From positions 1 through 24,554 of the forward strand of contig NW_014579568.1 of the NCBI RefSeq assembly GCF_000485595.1: a stretch of DNA of 24,554 nucleotides, read 5' to 3'. The notes under the pieces are model-generated. The model had not been told where the DNA came from, ran no database searches, and saw only the letters and a list, made by a program, of their open reading frames with translations. Both the position numbers and the translations under genes were made by a program. Below, piece after piece: positions 7,826-16,180 of the stretch; position 1 is the first letter of the stretch, and each line of letters begins with the position of its first letter. This DNA is from Priapulus caudatus (taxonomy: Eukaryota > Priapulida > Priapulimorpha > Priapulimorphida > Priapulidae).

Positions 7826-8007
7826 CAAGGATAGAGAACATGGGTCCCAATAAAACCAATGTCATTTACATCAATATAAATATAATAATTAATATTATAT
7901 CAATATAATAGGTTAGGGTTATGGTTAGGGTTAGGGTTAGGATTAGGGTTAGGGTTAGGGTTAGGCACATTGGTTTTATTGGGACCTATGTTCTAGCTCT
8001 ATCCTTG
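7826..8007. mobile_element. MITE family B: hairpin element with telomere-like core
   Basis: Left arm 7826-7862 and right arm 7967-8007 are inverted complements sharing CCCAATAAAACCAATGT and CAAGGATAGAG, with a 3-4-base indel and about one substitution. The centre is AT-rich (7863-7910), then a TTAGGG array. Weaker complementarity may extend outward to ~7806 and ~8020 (AAGGCTTA against GGCTTACC). The arms are unrelated to MITE family A. No protein-coding capacity; no clear target duplication. Confidence 0.75.
7911..7965. repeat. Telomere-like TTAGGG array inside MITE B
   Basis: About nine TTAGGG units with two variants (TTATGG and GGATTAGG). TTAGGG is the usual telomere repeat of animals. At 55 bp and inside a hairpin element, this is an interstitial repeat and not a chromosome end. 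Confidence 0.9.
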
Positions 8008-8020
8008 GTGCAAGGCTTAC

Positions 8021-8320
8021 CATCCATGCAGGAGCCAAATCCACCACATTGCCGCAGGCAATTGTTTCGCCCCGAGCAAAACAGAGTTTCCTTGGCTACC
8101 CAAACGCGACGGCCTTCCTGCTGCACCTGACCGTCTTCAAGTTCGACCAGACTATCCCTCAAAAAATCCCCATCTTCGCTCTTTATAACCGCTACCATGT
8201 TTGACCTCCCGACCCTTTCTACAAGTTTCAGCAAGTCTATAGGTTTCCAACCCATTCAGATAATCATATAAATGTTCCTGTTCCACCACAACAATAATTG
8301 GAGATCTTCTTAGAGCCATC
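8021..8320 (-). pseudogene. Exon-like fragment of unknown protein, frameshifted
   Basis: On the minus strand an ATG at 8320 opens a frame (MALRRSPIIVVVEQEHLYDY). A frameshift near 8235-8245 transfers reading to the frame beginning MGWKPIDLLKLVERVGRSN and continuing through VAVIKSEDGDFLRDSLVELE and a Cys-containing segment (FCSGRNNCLRQCGGFGSC). It ends at CATGGATG|GTAAGC, a consensus splice donor (GT at 8020-8019), which lies at the outer edge of MITE B. I do not recognise the family. The charged, continuous composition and the donor argue that it was coding. Confidence 0.45.
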
Positions 8321-8332
8321 TTTCAAAAATCT

Positions 8333-8406
8333 CACGCGAAAATGCGCGCATCATCACGCGAAAATTCTCGCAATAATGCGCGAAAAATCTAGCGAAAATT
8401 TTGCGA
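8333..8406. repeat. CGCGAAAA short quasi-tandem repeat
   Basis: Four to five imperfect units of (C/T)(A/C)GCGAAAATnn(T/C)GCG (CACGCGAAAATGCGCGCATC, then shorter units). Likely a low-complexity patch. Confidence 0.6.
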
Positions 8407-8424
8407 CATCAGTAGTGGGCGGAA

Positions 8425-8535
8425 CAGGTACAGTCAGGGTACGGTTTGGAGTAGGCGAGGTACGGTCCGGTATATTAGACAGTTAGCAGGGTACGGTCCG
8501 GTATCCAGTACCCTGGGGGACATAGACCCTATCAG
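8425..8535. mobile_element. MITE family A, copy 3 (partial, inverted, internally deleted)
   Basis: Carries GGAGTAGGCGAGGTACGGTC (reverse complement of the family A core), then TATTAGACAGTTAGCAGGGT and the outer terminus GGGGGACATAGACCCTAT, ending at about GC 8535. The first half of the element is absent and the remaining arm has a deletion. It abuts the truncated LINE coding region: the last ~18 codons of the overlapping minus-strand frame (stop at 8483) are MITE sequence. Confidence 0.8.
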
Positions 8536-9517
8536 CGTTACGAATTGCATGGTTGTGAAATGACTGGCCTAGTTCATTCAAAAATTGCTGTAAGTTGAAA
8601 TTAGTAACGTTTCTAATCCAAACCTTCTTGTTAGACTGCTTATAGTTTACTGCTTTGATTAGTATGAATATAGGTAAGTGGTCAGACACTTCGTGTAGCA
8701 GTATTCCTGGAATAATGTCATTAAAAAGATTGTTTGTATAGAAGTGATCAATAAGTGTATGAGATGATTCAGTGATTCTTGTAGGTTTGGTAATAAGTGG
8801 TACGCATTCATTAGTAAATAAGAAGTTTAAATAGTCTCTTGTTTGCAAATGGGATTCATGTTTTAAAATAGTAATATTAAAGTCTTCACATATATAATAT
8901 TTCATGTTAAAGTTACCAATTTCGGTCAGTCTCCTGAAATTTTTTTTGGAAGTTACCAATATTATGGTTGGGATGTCGATAAACTACTCCAATGACTGTT
9001 TTTGCTTGATTATGATGTAATTCAATTTCAATCCATAAATCCTCACATTTTTCATCATTTATTTTTATGTTATCATTAATTAGAAATTTAATATTGTTTT
9101 TAACATACATGCCAACTCCACCTGCTGCGGTAGTCGAATCCTTATGAATAAATGTATAATTGGGGAGGTCAATGTTGCAGCAAGTTGAGCCATGTAACTT
9201 AGTTTCAGAAATGGCTACAATGTCCGGGAGGGTATCAGCTTCCATTAGTATCTCCTCTAATCTATTTATATTTTTTTGTTAGCTCCTAATATTAAGATGA
9301 ATTATTAGTAAATCATTATATTTCTTACTCGATAATAATTTAGAAAATGATTGCTGATTTAGATAGTTACTAGGTGATGATGTTATATTCGTATCAGGGT
9401 CATACTCATCGTTTTTGCCGAGTTCAAAAGCATAGCTGTCTGTTAGACATGGTAATTTTTAAGGTCAAGTGCGGGGGTATTCTTAGGTATTATTGCGTCA
9501 AATTCTACGCTATCCAT
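8536..9517 (-). pseudogene. LINE ORF2 N-terminus: apurinic-like endonuclease (broken)
   Basis: ATG at 9517-9515 opens the frame; a frameshift near 9450 follows. A stop at 9281-9279 interrupts the HLNIRS motif (the usual start of the LINE endonuclease). The next frame (9245 on) has DIVAISETKL, GGVGMYVKN and EDLWIEIEL with GVVYRHPN. A frameshift at ~8913-8959 leads to the third frame with EDFNIT (in place of the usual GDFN), SHTLIDHFYTNN and the catalytic SDHLPIF. In active elements this domain nicks target DNA to prime reverse transcription. The first residue of the GDFN motif is altered here (Cys-Glu-Asp-Phe-Asn). Coding ends near 8536 at the MITE junction. Confidence 0.85.
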
Positions 9518-9564
9518 AGCACTATTATGGAAATATAAGATCTACTATCTGTTACAGTTCAACT

Positions 9565-9661
9565 CTATGTGTTCAGGCGATTTAGTATCTCTTCAGATGT
9601 GATTTCAATTACTTCGCTATGCCCATTCTTCCTGAGTAAGATTTTGCTGTGGCGTGTCCAT
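9565..9661 (-). pseudogene. LINE ORF1, C-terminal piece beyond hAT-1
   Basis: About 30 codons, HSKILLRKNGHSEVIEITSE and onward to LNT, stop TAG at 9567-9565. This is the usual end of LINE ORF1 proteins. The piece continues the part that stops at 12906. The 8-bp target copy at 9654-9661 is included. Confidence 0.8.
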
Positions 9662-9700
9662 CAGGGTTCGAATTTCGGCTGAAAATCTAGTGGACAGCAA

Positions 9701-9728
9701 GACCACCAACTTCAGAAAGTTGGTGGTC
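9701..9728. repeat. Subterminal perfect hairpin of hAT-1
   Basis: GACCACCAACTT and AAGTTGGTGGTC form a 12-bp perfect stem with a 4-nt loop. A further GTTGGTGGT follows at 9739-9748. Clustered subterminal motifs are typical transposase-binding sites in hAT elements; binding is inferred. Confidence 0.8.
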
Positions 9729-9985
9729 CTGCACAAAAGTTGGTGGTGCGCTTATTTACTACCAGTGAGTAACAAAATGGTATATAAAAATAACCATTAA
9801 CAGCATACATGTAACTGAGTAATCTAATGTTCAACTTTATTATAAAAAAAACACAAACATGGCGATACACACAACAATAGGCATAGCAATATAATAATGG
9901 ACACCAAAGACTAAAATAAAAAAGTAACTTCCTACAAATATAGGGGTTGGGGGGCCCATGCACTTGCCTATACTAAACACACAAT

Positions 9986-12085
9986 TCACTCCGGTTCTGC
10001 AACTGCAGCATCCAGCTGATAGTCACTTGTGGCTGAACAAGCTGAGACAGAGTCGGACTCAGAGTCTGTATCGGATTTCATTTCAACTACTGCAGTTGCT
10101 GGTTCCAGCATAGCCGTTGTACCGTGCCTGAAATCGGGCCTCCTTGACCCTGGTCCCAAAGAGTTCCACAGGTGAATTGCTGCTGTGGGGTTGAATTTTC
10201 CAACACCAGGGGAGTTTAGCTGGACCATCAGCACGTCGGACAATGATGATGATTTTAACCGATTTCGGAGCTCTGTCTTAAGTATCTTTACTTGACTAAA
10301 GCCCCGCTCACATTCAGCTGAACTGGCTGGAAGAGCCAGGATGAAGTCTATAAAGTCCAGGATGTTGGGACATTGTGTTCGGTAGCGCTCGTTAATGCCT
10401 GGCCAAGACAGCTCATTGAACTTGTGATTTTTGTATAGTGAAAGTTTGAGAGATGTCCATTCATCCTCAGCTTTTTGGACATCTGTCTCAGTTGCTTGGA
10501 AACGGTCTTGGAAGTGGTCGACTAACACAGCCACCTCCTCATCTCCAAAGTCCACTTCTAGTGAATCTGGCCATGACTTCAAATCTGCTATTTTTGTAGC
10601 ACCCAGTACATCTGAAGATGTATCAGAGAAACGGCCCTCTAGGCTGTTTACCAGTGCCTGGACCACAATCAGGCGCGCAGACGTGAAGGTAGCAATGTTC
10701 CCCACCAGTGGCTGATTGTGGAAATTCTCTGATGTCAGTACTTTCCTGAGATGAAACCCTGGTCTTGTTTCATATTTGCGAATTTGGTTCACAGTAGCCT
10801 GCAGTTGTTCATGGCACTCATACACACTGGACTCTCTCTGCTGACGCTGGAGCGAAAGCTTCGATAAAGAAACGAGCACATCTTGAAGGAAATGAGAGAA
10901 TACTATGACTGGTTTTGAAAACAATAGCTTGATCAAGTACTTTGCCTTAGGTTGTAGCCGCTGGTCACTTGATACTGCAACCTGTCCAAGGTGAAGAATC
11001 AGTGCACTGTATCCATCCTAAAGCTTCTCCAGGGCTAGTAGCAGATGTGGGACCCATCTTGTACCACCAATGCGTGTTGGCATCACTGGCTGTTTTGCCT
11101 TTGCCTCAAAGGCTTGTTACAAACAGCTCCGCTGTAGTGGCGATTTGTGATAGAACACATACATCATTGAGCAGGCCAACTACTTTGTCATACAGAGGGA
11201 TGCTCTTTAAGGCATTTTTGTAGGATAGTTCCAATCCGTGGGCCAGACATTTTACCATTACAATGTCAGTGTTTAAATGGTTGCGCATAAGTGCAATAAC
11301 TCCCTTCTGTTTTCCTGTATTGACATTTGCTCCATCACTGCCCAAAGCCACAAATTTTGCAAAGGGGATTCTCTATATTTGGGAAAGCAGTGCATATGGA
11401 TTTTGTGACAGCTGCATAGACTCCTTGTGCATCTGCTTTGGCAACAGGCATCACAGCCAGGAAGTACACTTTGATGCATCCACGAGTTGAGAAGCGAACG
11501 TATATAATCTCATTCTCAGTGACTGATATGTCTGTTGAACCATCAGTGAGGGCAGTCATGAACTTAGCAGCAGTTACTTCCTGTTCAATTCTATGGCGCT
11601 CAACTTCAGCAATCGCACCTACAAACTTCCTGCATGATTTATCATTCCTATATGTTTCTCCAACATTGACTCCTTTCATTCGATCAAGCTCAGTGTGCCA
11701 CACAAAATCGGAAAATGGTCTTGAATGTTTAGCCAGAGCATGAGCATTGCGAAATAATATTTCCAGTTTTGCAAAGTTTGTTTCATTTAATGTTTGAAGG
11801 CTTTTCTCTGCCACGCTTGACCCAGGTGCTGCTGACTTTGTGGCAGCTTCTTTCTCAGCCCGCATGTGTCCTTCTGATTGGTGTTGTTGTAAGAGGACCG
11901 AGTGCTTGAAGTTAGAGGACCCTCCTGTTACGAAAGACCCAGCTGAGTACTTTTTATATATGTCAGGAAGCTGTTTAAGACGCACTATGTCCAGGCTTCC
12001 ATAGGCCGCTTGACAGGGCTTGCAGAAAAGAACGTTGGCTGTTTGATTGTAGACTAGCCAAGAGAATTGTTTCTGCCAAGATGCA
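9986..12085 (-). pseudogene. hAT-1 transposase, ZNF862-like, with frameshifts
   Basis: From the N-terminal side: a TTF-type zinc finger in the frame open from ~12085 (FCKPCQAAYGSLDIV, then GGSSNFKHSVLLQQHQSEGH), preceded by a possible splice acceptor TTTTCATGCATCTTGGCAG. Next come the RNase-H-like core with the first catalytic Asp (TALTDGSTDIS, ~11544), a frameshift near 11350-11375, the second Asp (GSDGANVNTG), the hAT signature Cys-x2-His (VKCLAHGLELS), a frameshift near 11105, TRIGGTRWVPHLLLALEKL, a TAG stop near 11020, and the C-terminal dimerisation domain (ALPASSAECERGFSQVKILK, ~10290) to the stop at 9986. It would excise and insert the element but cannot be made intact. ZNF862/ZMYM-like hAT proteins are the nearest family I know. 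Confidence 0.88.
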
Positions 12086-12905
12086 TGAAAATCAGATTTT
12101 TAGAGGTAGGAGTATTTAAATAGCATGGTGTAGATTATCCATAACTTAGATCCACACATATATTGCTATTATTATTGGCAGAAATAATAATACTAGAACG
12201 TGATACTGAACGAAGTAACGAATATTCATTTTAATTCACTTGGCCTTGCCCTATCATCACTTAATTCACGGAGAACTTGTCTAGAGTCAGGAACCCGGAG
12301 AGTAAAATACGTGCCAACTGCCATACCTGAAATGATCAAGATCTAGACTGATTAATATATTTCAAGCTCTAGGAATGTCGAAGGAGCTTCTGGGAAAGGT
12401 TTTACTTTCTTTTTTCTCCTTCCCAGTCCTCGGTACCCCCATGCATAGATCAAAGCTGCCGCACATCCTCAAAGTTACAACTGCCTAGAATCTTTAAGTA
12501 TATACAGTTTACATTGCTTCTAGATATCTAACTGAATAAAAATAGTCCACTTTATACGTAAAGAAAAGTAACGAATTCAGTCACGATAACCCCTGCGACA
12601 TAGGAACTTATTATTATGCGTTACGCATAAAAACACTCGGCTACGCTACATGCGTCATGCCGCAATCGATTTCTTAGACGGTCGCGAGTTTTTGTTCGTA
12701 TGGCGAATCATGAGTTGAGGCAGTTCATGCCCTCAGCTCTAGTCTTTATACCCTGTCAGAAACGGAGCGCATTAGAATATGCTTCCGTTTATAATATGAG
12801 GGGGAAAAGTACTGGTCAGGAGGACCGGCAGTTTCGTAAAGATGGTGGCTCGAGCAAAAACTTGGTGGCCTCGGGCCTCCGGGTCGGCACCAATTTTGAA
12901 CGCTG
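12086..12905. other. 5' region of hAT-1 (untranslated/intron), no gene seen
   Basis: No coding similarity. If the acceptor at ~12068 is real, an upstream non-coding or short exon should lie here. The right ~70 bp (12835-12905) hold subterminal GGTGGC/TTGGTGG words and the terminal inverted repeat. Confidence 0.5.
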
Positions 12906-13369
12906 GTGTCCAGAAAAATTTGTATTCGTGTTCCCGTCTGAACACAAGGCTTTTCACAAATAATACATGCTTCACCTTTGTTAGACTTTCATTGATATAA
13001 ACTCCTATTGTTGGTGAATCCTAGCATATCCCCTGAGATTACTTTCTTCCTAGCTTCATAAATCTTATCACGAGTTTCTCTTCTTACAAATCTAGCAATA
13101 ATTACGGGAGGTGCCCCATTTCTCGGTTTTGGCAATCTATGCGCTACGCTAATGTCGTTGCTAGCTATGTGGACTCCTAGTTGTTCCCCTATTGTCAGTA
13201 CAATTCTCTCTATGTTTTCATTCTCTACTTGGGGAACTCCTGTTATTTCAATATTTTCCCGTCTCCCATACTGTTCTAGATCATCCAGTGTTTCGGCATT
13301 ATCTTTACTTTTCTGTTGTAATTTTCCAATATGGTTTTTTAATATGCCATTTTCCTGTTCCAGGAACAT
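12906..13369 (-). pseudogene. LINE ORF1, N-terminal and central part
   Basis: The frame from 13369 begins with a coiled coil (MFLEQENGILKNHIGKLQQK), the classic DDLEQYGRRENIEITGVP motif, then ISVAHRLPKPRNGAPPVIIA and VRRETRDKIYEARK, the RRM/C-terminal domain signature of LINE ORF1 nucleic-acid chaperones. A frameshift near 13010 moves to the frame with VYINESLTKVKH and RREHEYKFFWT, which ends at the hAT-1 insertion (12906). The remainder is at 9661-9565. An in-frame stop just upstream of 13369 and the adjacent hAT-like element mean the true N-terminus is missing or decayed. Confidence 0.88.
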
Positions 13370-13438
13370 GTCATATTATGCCATGAATATGACAAATAAT
13401 ATAGAGGGAGCTACTATCCAGACACAACACACGGTATT

Positions 13439-14099
13439 CAGGGCTCAATTTTAACAGTCGTCTGGTCGTCCGTGACGACTGGATTTTCTCTCGGGCAACT
13501 ATAAATTGCTTCCGTGGTTGTCCGGTGTCCAACCTCTATAAAAATTTTATATTCATAATGCGCGCGTTCATTTTACATACGGCCAGGGTTGCACAATACG
13601 CTGCAAACGTACATGTCTAGACGCATTGTCTGGCTTGCTTGATACAAAGTATAACATCACGTGCTTAACAACAATGTTTCCTGTTAATTTTCAATTTTTA
13701 CTCATCTGTAACTTGACACAGTGAACATTAGTAATGTTAGTAATGTTTGTAGTGTTAGTTAACTTAATGTAAATGTTATGAAATAAATTTTATGCAACTT
13801 TTAATTACTATTATTATACGTCATTGATCCCAGCATCATTTACCACATTACCAATATTTTATTCTCTTCATATAATGAGTGAAACAATGCGAATGGCCAT
13901 GTCTGCTGTCACTGCAATACGTACAAAATGTACATGATTAGGCCTTTTGCTTTACAGCACTGAGCATCACGTGAGCAGAGCGCATGCAGCACATGTTTAA
14001 ATAATATCTGGACAACCAAAACTCTTGAGGGACAACCATATGCTACTCTCTTGGTTGTCCTCCGGACAACCAAGAAATAAACCTTAAAATTGAGCACTG
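13439..14099. mobile_element. Non-autonomous hAT-like element, 661 bp
   Basis: Ends are inverted repeats: CAGGGCTCAATTTTAA at 13439 and, read inward, CAGTGCTCAATTTTAAGG from 14099. Immediate flanks are identical GGTATT (13433-13438 and 14100-14105), a 6-bp direct repeat, where hAT elements usually make 8 bp. GGTTGTCC/GGACAACC words recur near both ends (13512, 14009, 14030, 14052, 14064). No transposase is present. It lies between the LINE 5' end and the Gypsy-2 3' LTR. Confidence 0.8.
14050..14074. repeat. Subterminal perfect hairpin of the 661-bp element
   Basis: CTTGGTTGTCC and GGACAACCAAG form an 11-bp perfect stem with a 3-nt loop, about 25 bp from the right end. Likely part of the transposase-recognition region. 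Confidence 0.8.
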
Positions 14100-14122
14100 G
14101 GTATTACCGCGGTATACCGCGA

Positions 14123-14446
14123 TGTCAGGAACAGGTCAGAGGAATATAACTCGAAGGTCAAAGACTTGTTTATTAAACAATATACATTACATACAACTCG
14201 ATGTCATTGATGTAGTACTCCAACAAATAAAACAGTCATAGTGTCTGTTACGTCCAGTCTGGCCGTCTAGGCACTGGACTAGTCAGAACAAATCTCCGCT
14301 GCCTCAAACATCAACCAGTGCGAACGGCTTCCATTGCAAGAAGAACTACTTTATTAAAACGAAGTCACCCATACCACATATACTGGATACCACTGCGCGC
14401 GGTAACCCTGCGCGTCCTAACGTAGGCCATAGCGTAATACATAACA
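14123..14446 (-). mobile_element. 3' LTR of Gypsy-2
   Basis: 324 bp. On the minus strand it begins TGTTATGTATTACGC right after the polypurine tract and ends CTGTTCCTGACA, i.e. TG...CA. Polyadenylation-type AATAAA is at 14355-14350 and another near 14175. The outer flank is the palindrome CGCGGTATACCGCG (14108-14121). With no second LTR for comparison, the boundaries are inferred. Confidence 0.7.
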
Positions 14447-14460
14447 TACCTTTCCCCTTA
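14447..14460 (-). promoter_or_regulatory. Polypurine tract of Gypsy-2
   Basis: TAAGGGGAAAGGTA on the minus strand directly before the LTR start at 14446. Serves as primer for plus-strand DNA in LTR retrotransposons. Position and composition fit. Confidence 0.65.
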
Positions 14461-14554
14461 GTTTATACTTTCCTAAATGTATGACATACCTTATTACAGT
14501 TCCTAAATATATCAGTATCTCTGTAATCCTCTGATAACTGAAATTGTCACAAAG

Positions 14555-15131
14555 TCACAGATTCAGACGATCTGGAGCCTTTCGGATTCTCGCCGGATTC
14601 TGACGGACTGCTGCCACAGGACTGCGTTGAACTGCCGTCACCGGTGGTGTTCTATGACTCGTTAGAGTCTTCTCCAGGCTGCTCACTGCTGGAGTCTTCT
14701 CTGGGCTGCTCACTGCTGGAGTCGCCTTCCTATTACTGGACTCACTCTCCCCGATACCAGCGTTTCGACTACCACCAGAGATGAACGCTGGAGATGACAT
14801 TTCCGGGATGGTACTGTTCTGCGGTGCTGCTGAACTAATGTCTGCCAATATTAACTGATCCAGATGTCTTCTCCACAAAGTACCATCGACGTCGACCTTG
14901 TACGATAGTGGGCCTGTCTGGGAATAAATCTGCCCGTGCACCCACTTGTTTCTACTGATACGATAATCACGTGTAATCACCGTCTGTCCCACTTCCAGCC
15001 GCCGAACACCAGAATATCGAGTGTTCATGTTTATCTGCTTACGTTGCACTGTCTGTGCCAGATTCGGCTTCGACACATCCAAACGTGTTAGTATGTTGCG
15101 TCCATACAGCAGCATAGATGGCGATTCATTT
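14555..15131 (-). pseudogene. Gypsy-2 integrase C-terminus with GPY/F-like module and repeat tail
   Basis: Resumes from the DNA-transposon insertion with NESPSMLLYGRNILTRLDV, the usual region after the integrase core, then VGQTVITRDYR and GPLSYKVDVDG...LWRRHLDQL (a GPY/F-type module that binds DNA or chromatin). The last ~70 residues are low complexity, Pro/Ser/Ala/Arg-rich, with a short tandem repeat (TPAVSSPEK then TPAVSSLEK). Stop at 14557-14555, about 95 nt before the polypurine tract. The first eight or so codons of the longer open frame starting at 15166 belong to the inserted element. Confidence 0.85.
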
Positions 15132-16180
15132 GTGACCCGCTCCAGCAAAACCAGGATTATGTGCATATCTGAATAGATAATTTAATTACCTTTAAAATGA
15201 TATATAATATTTGGCTATATCTAAAGAATTGACCGATCTACAGCAATTTGAAGATCGGAGACCGACTTATTCCGGAATATGCAGCTTTTGAGATAAAGCC
15301 TTCCAAAGATGTCACACTCTTTTGCAATGATTGTCAATCAAAAATACATAGCAACCAACCATTAAATGCAGTCTGATTGCTTTCAAACTTTGCACAATGT
15401 TGGTACTAACACATACCTAGGAAAAATATCCATATCCAGTGTTCTCCACAGGGGTTTCAATCAGGTGGGCTGCCCAGTCGTGGGCCACCCGGTCAGGGGC
15501 CGGTCTGAATTCCATGCACTGAACTAGCAATGTTAGCATTGCTGATCTCATTCAGCAGCCTTGCAGCCGCTTCACCACTCTTAATTGCATCCAATTCCAA
15601 AGTGTTACCACAACATTTTCCTTGTCATTCACTGAAGTATTTGAGACTAAAAATACGATATTTTGTGATATTTATGACAAAAACAACAGAAAATATCACA
15701 AAGTTTTTGTGAACATGGCGGCAGCCATATTCCCATAATGTAGTGCGCAAGCAGCTCTTTATTTAGACTGATAGTCGCTCCCACTTCGATTACTCGGTGG
15801 TTAGTACCCATCGAGTAACTAAGCCGAGAGGTGGGACCGGGTACCAGTCTACTCTTTATTTTGATACCAAATAAGCTATGGGGACATTACCAGGGAATCC
15901 CCAGGAGTACTTTGAAATTGGCGATTTTTTCAGCCAAAATTCAGGTTTTTCTTGTTATCTTTTCAAACATGTCCTTGCTAAAATACTAATTTTATTGTGG
16001 GTCAAATAATCTAGAGATATCTGAACCTATATATCCGGATTAAATATGCACTTAGGAACTTGTTTTTGTAAAAATCTCATTTTTGTCCAGGTAGGCCATT
16101 TTCAGCATTGACATGTTTGCGTGCTCATTACTCAAAACAATGTCTTGCGACTTAGTCCGTATTATGCTGGAGCGGGTCAC
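15132..16180. mobile_element. Non-autonomous DNA transposon in Gypsy-2 integrase, 1,049 bp
   Basis: Perfect 16-bp terminal inverted repeats GTGACCCGCTCCAGCA (15132 on, and inward from 16180). Both sides are flanked by ATTT on the plus strand (15128-15131 and 16181-16184), a perfect 4-bp target duplication. Removing the insert and one ATTT copy lets integrase coding continue in frame through ...ATTNESPS. No transposase is encoded, so it must have been moved in trans. I do not recognise the superfamily. A hAT-like terminus (CAGTGTTCTCC) at 15437 hints at a further nested piece. 15180-16050 otherwise holds no gene. Confidence 0.85.

Larger units (their letters stand above)
9662..12905 (-). mobile_element. 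hAT-1: hAT DNA transposon inserted in LINE ORF1
   Basis: 3,244 bp. Left end CAGGGTTCGAATTTCGGC (9662 on) and right end, read inward on the minus strand, CAGCGTTCAAAATTGGTGCC (12905 on) match as imperfect inverted repeats of CAGNGTTCRAAWTT type. Flanks are gtgtccat (9654-9661) and gtgtccag (12906-12913), an 8-bp target duplication with one mismatch, as hAT elements make. It carries a decayed transposase on the minus strand. Subterminal GGTGGT/ACCACC words cluster at both ends (9701-9750 and 12842-12875). Confidence 0.92.
8536..13375 (-). mobile_element. CR1/L2-like LINE, dead, split by hAT-1
   Basis: Minus-strand order: ORF1 coiled coil and RNA-binding part (13369-12906), interruption by the hAT transposon at 9662-12905, ORF1 C-terminus (9661-9565), 47-nt gap, ORF2 start at 9517, then apurinic-endonuclease-like domain to about 8536, where MITE A copy 3 replaces the rest. 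Reverse transcriptase is absent. The endonuclease style and the type of ORF1 suggest a CR1/L2/Jockey-group LINE. The group is inferred from motif patterns only. Confidence 0.85.

Noticed and set aside
7352-7965. A chromosome end or subtelomere
   Set aside because: The TTAGGG arrays are short (~45-55 bp), in opposite orientations, and each lies inside a hairpin element with ordinary sequence on both sides.
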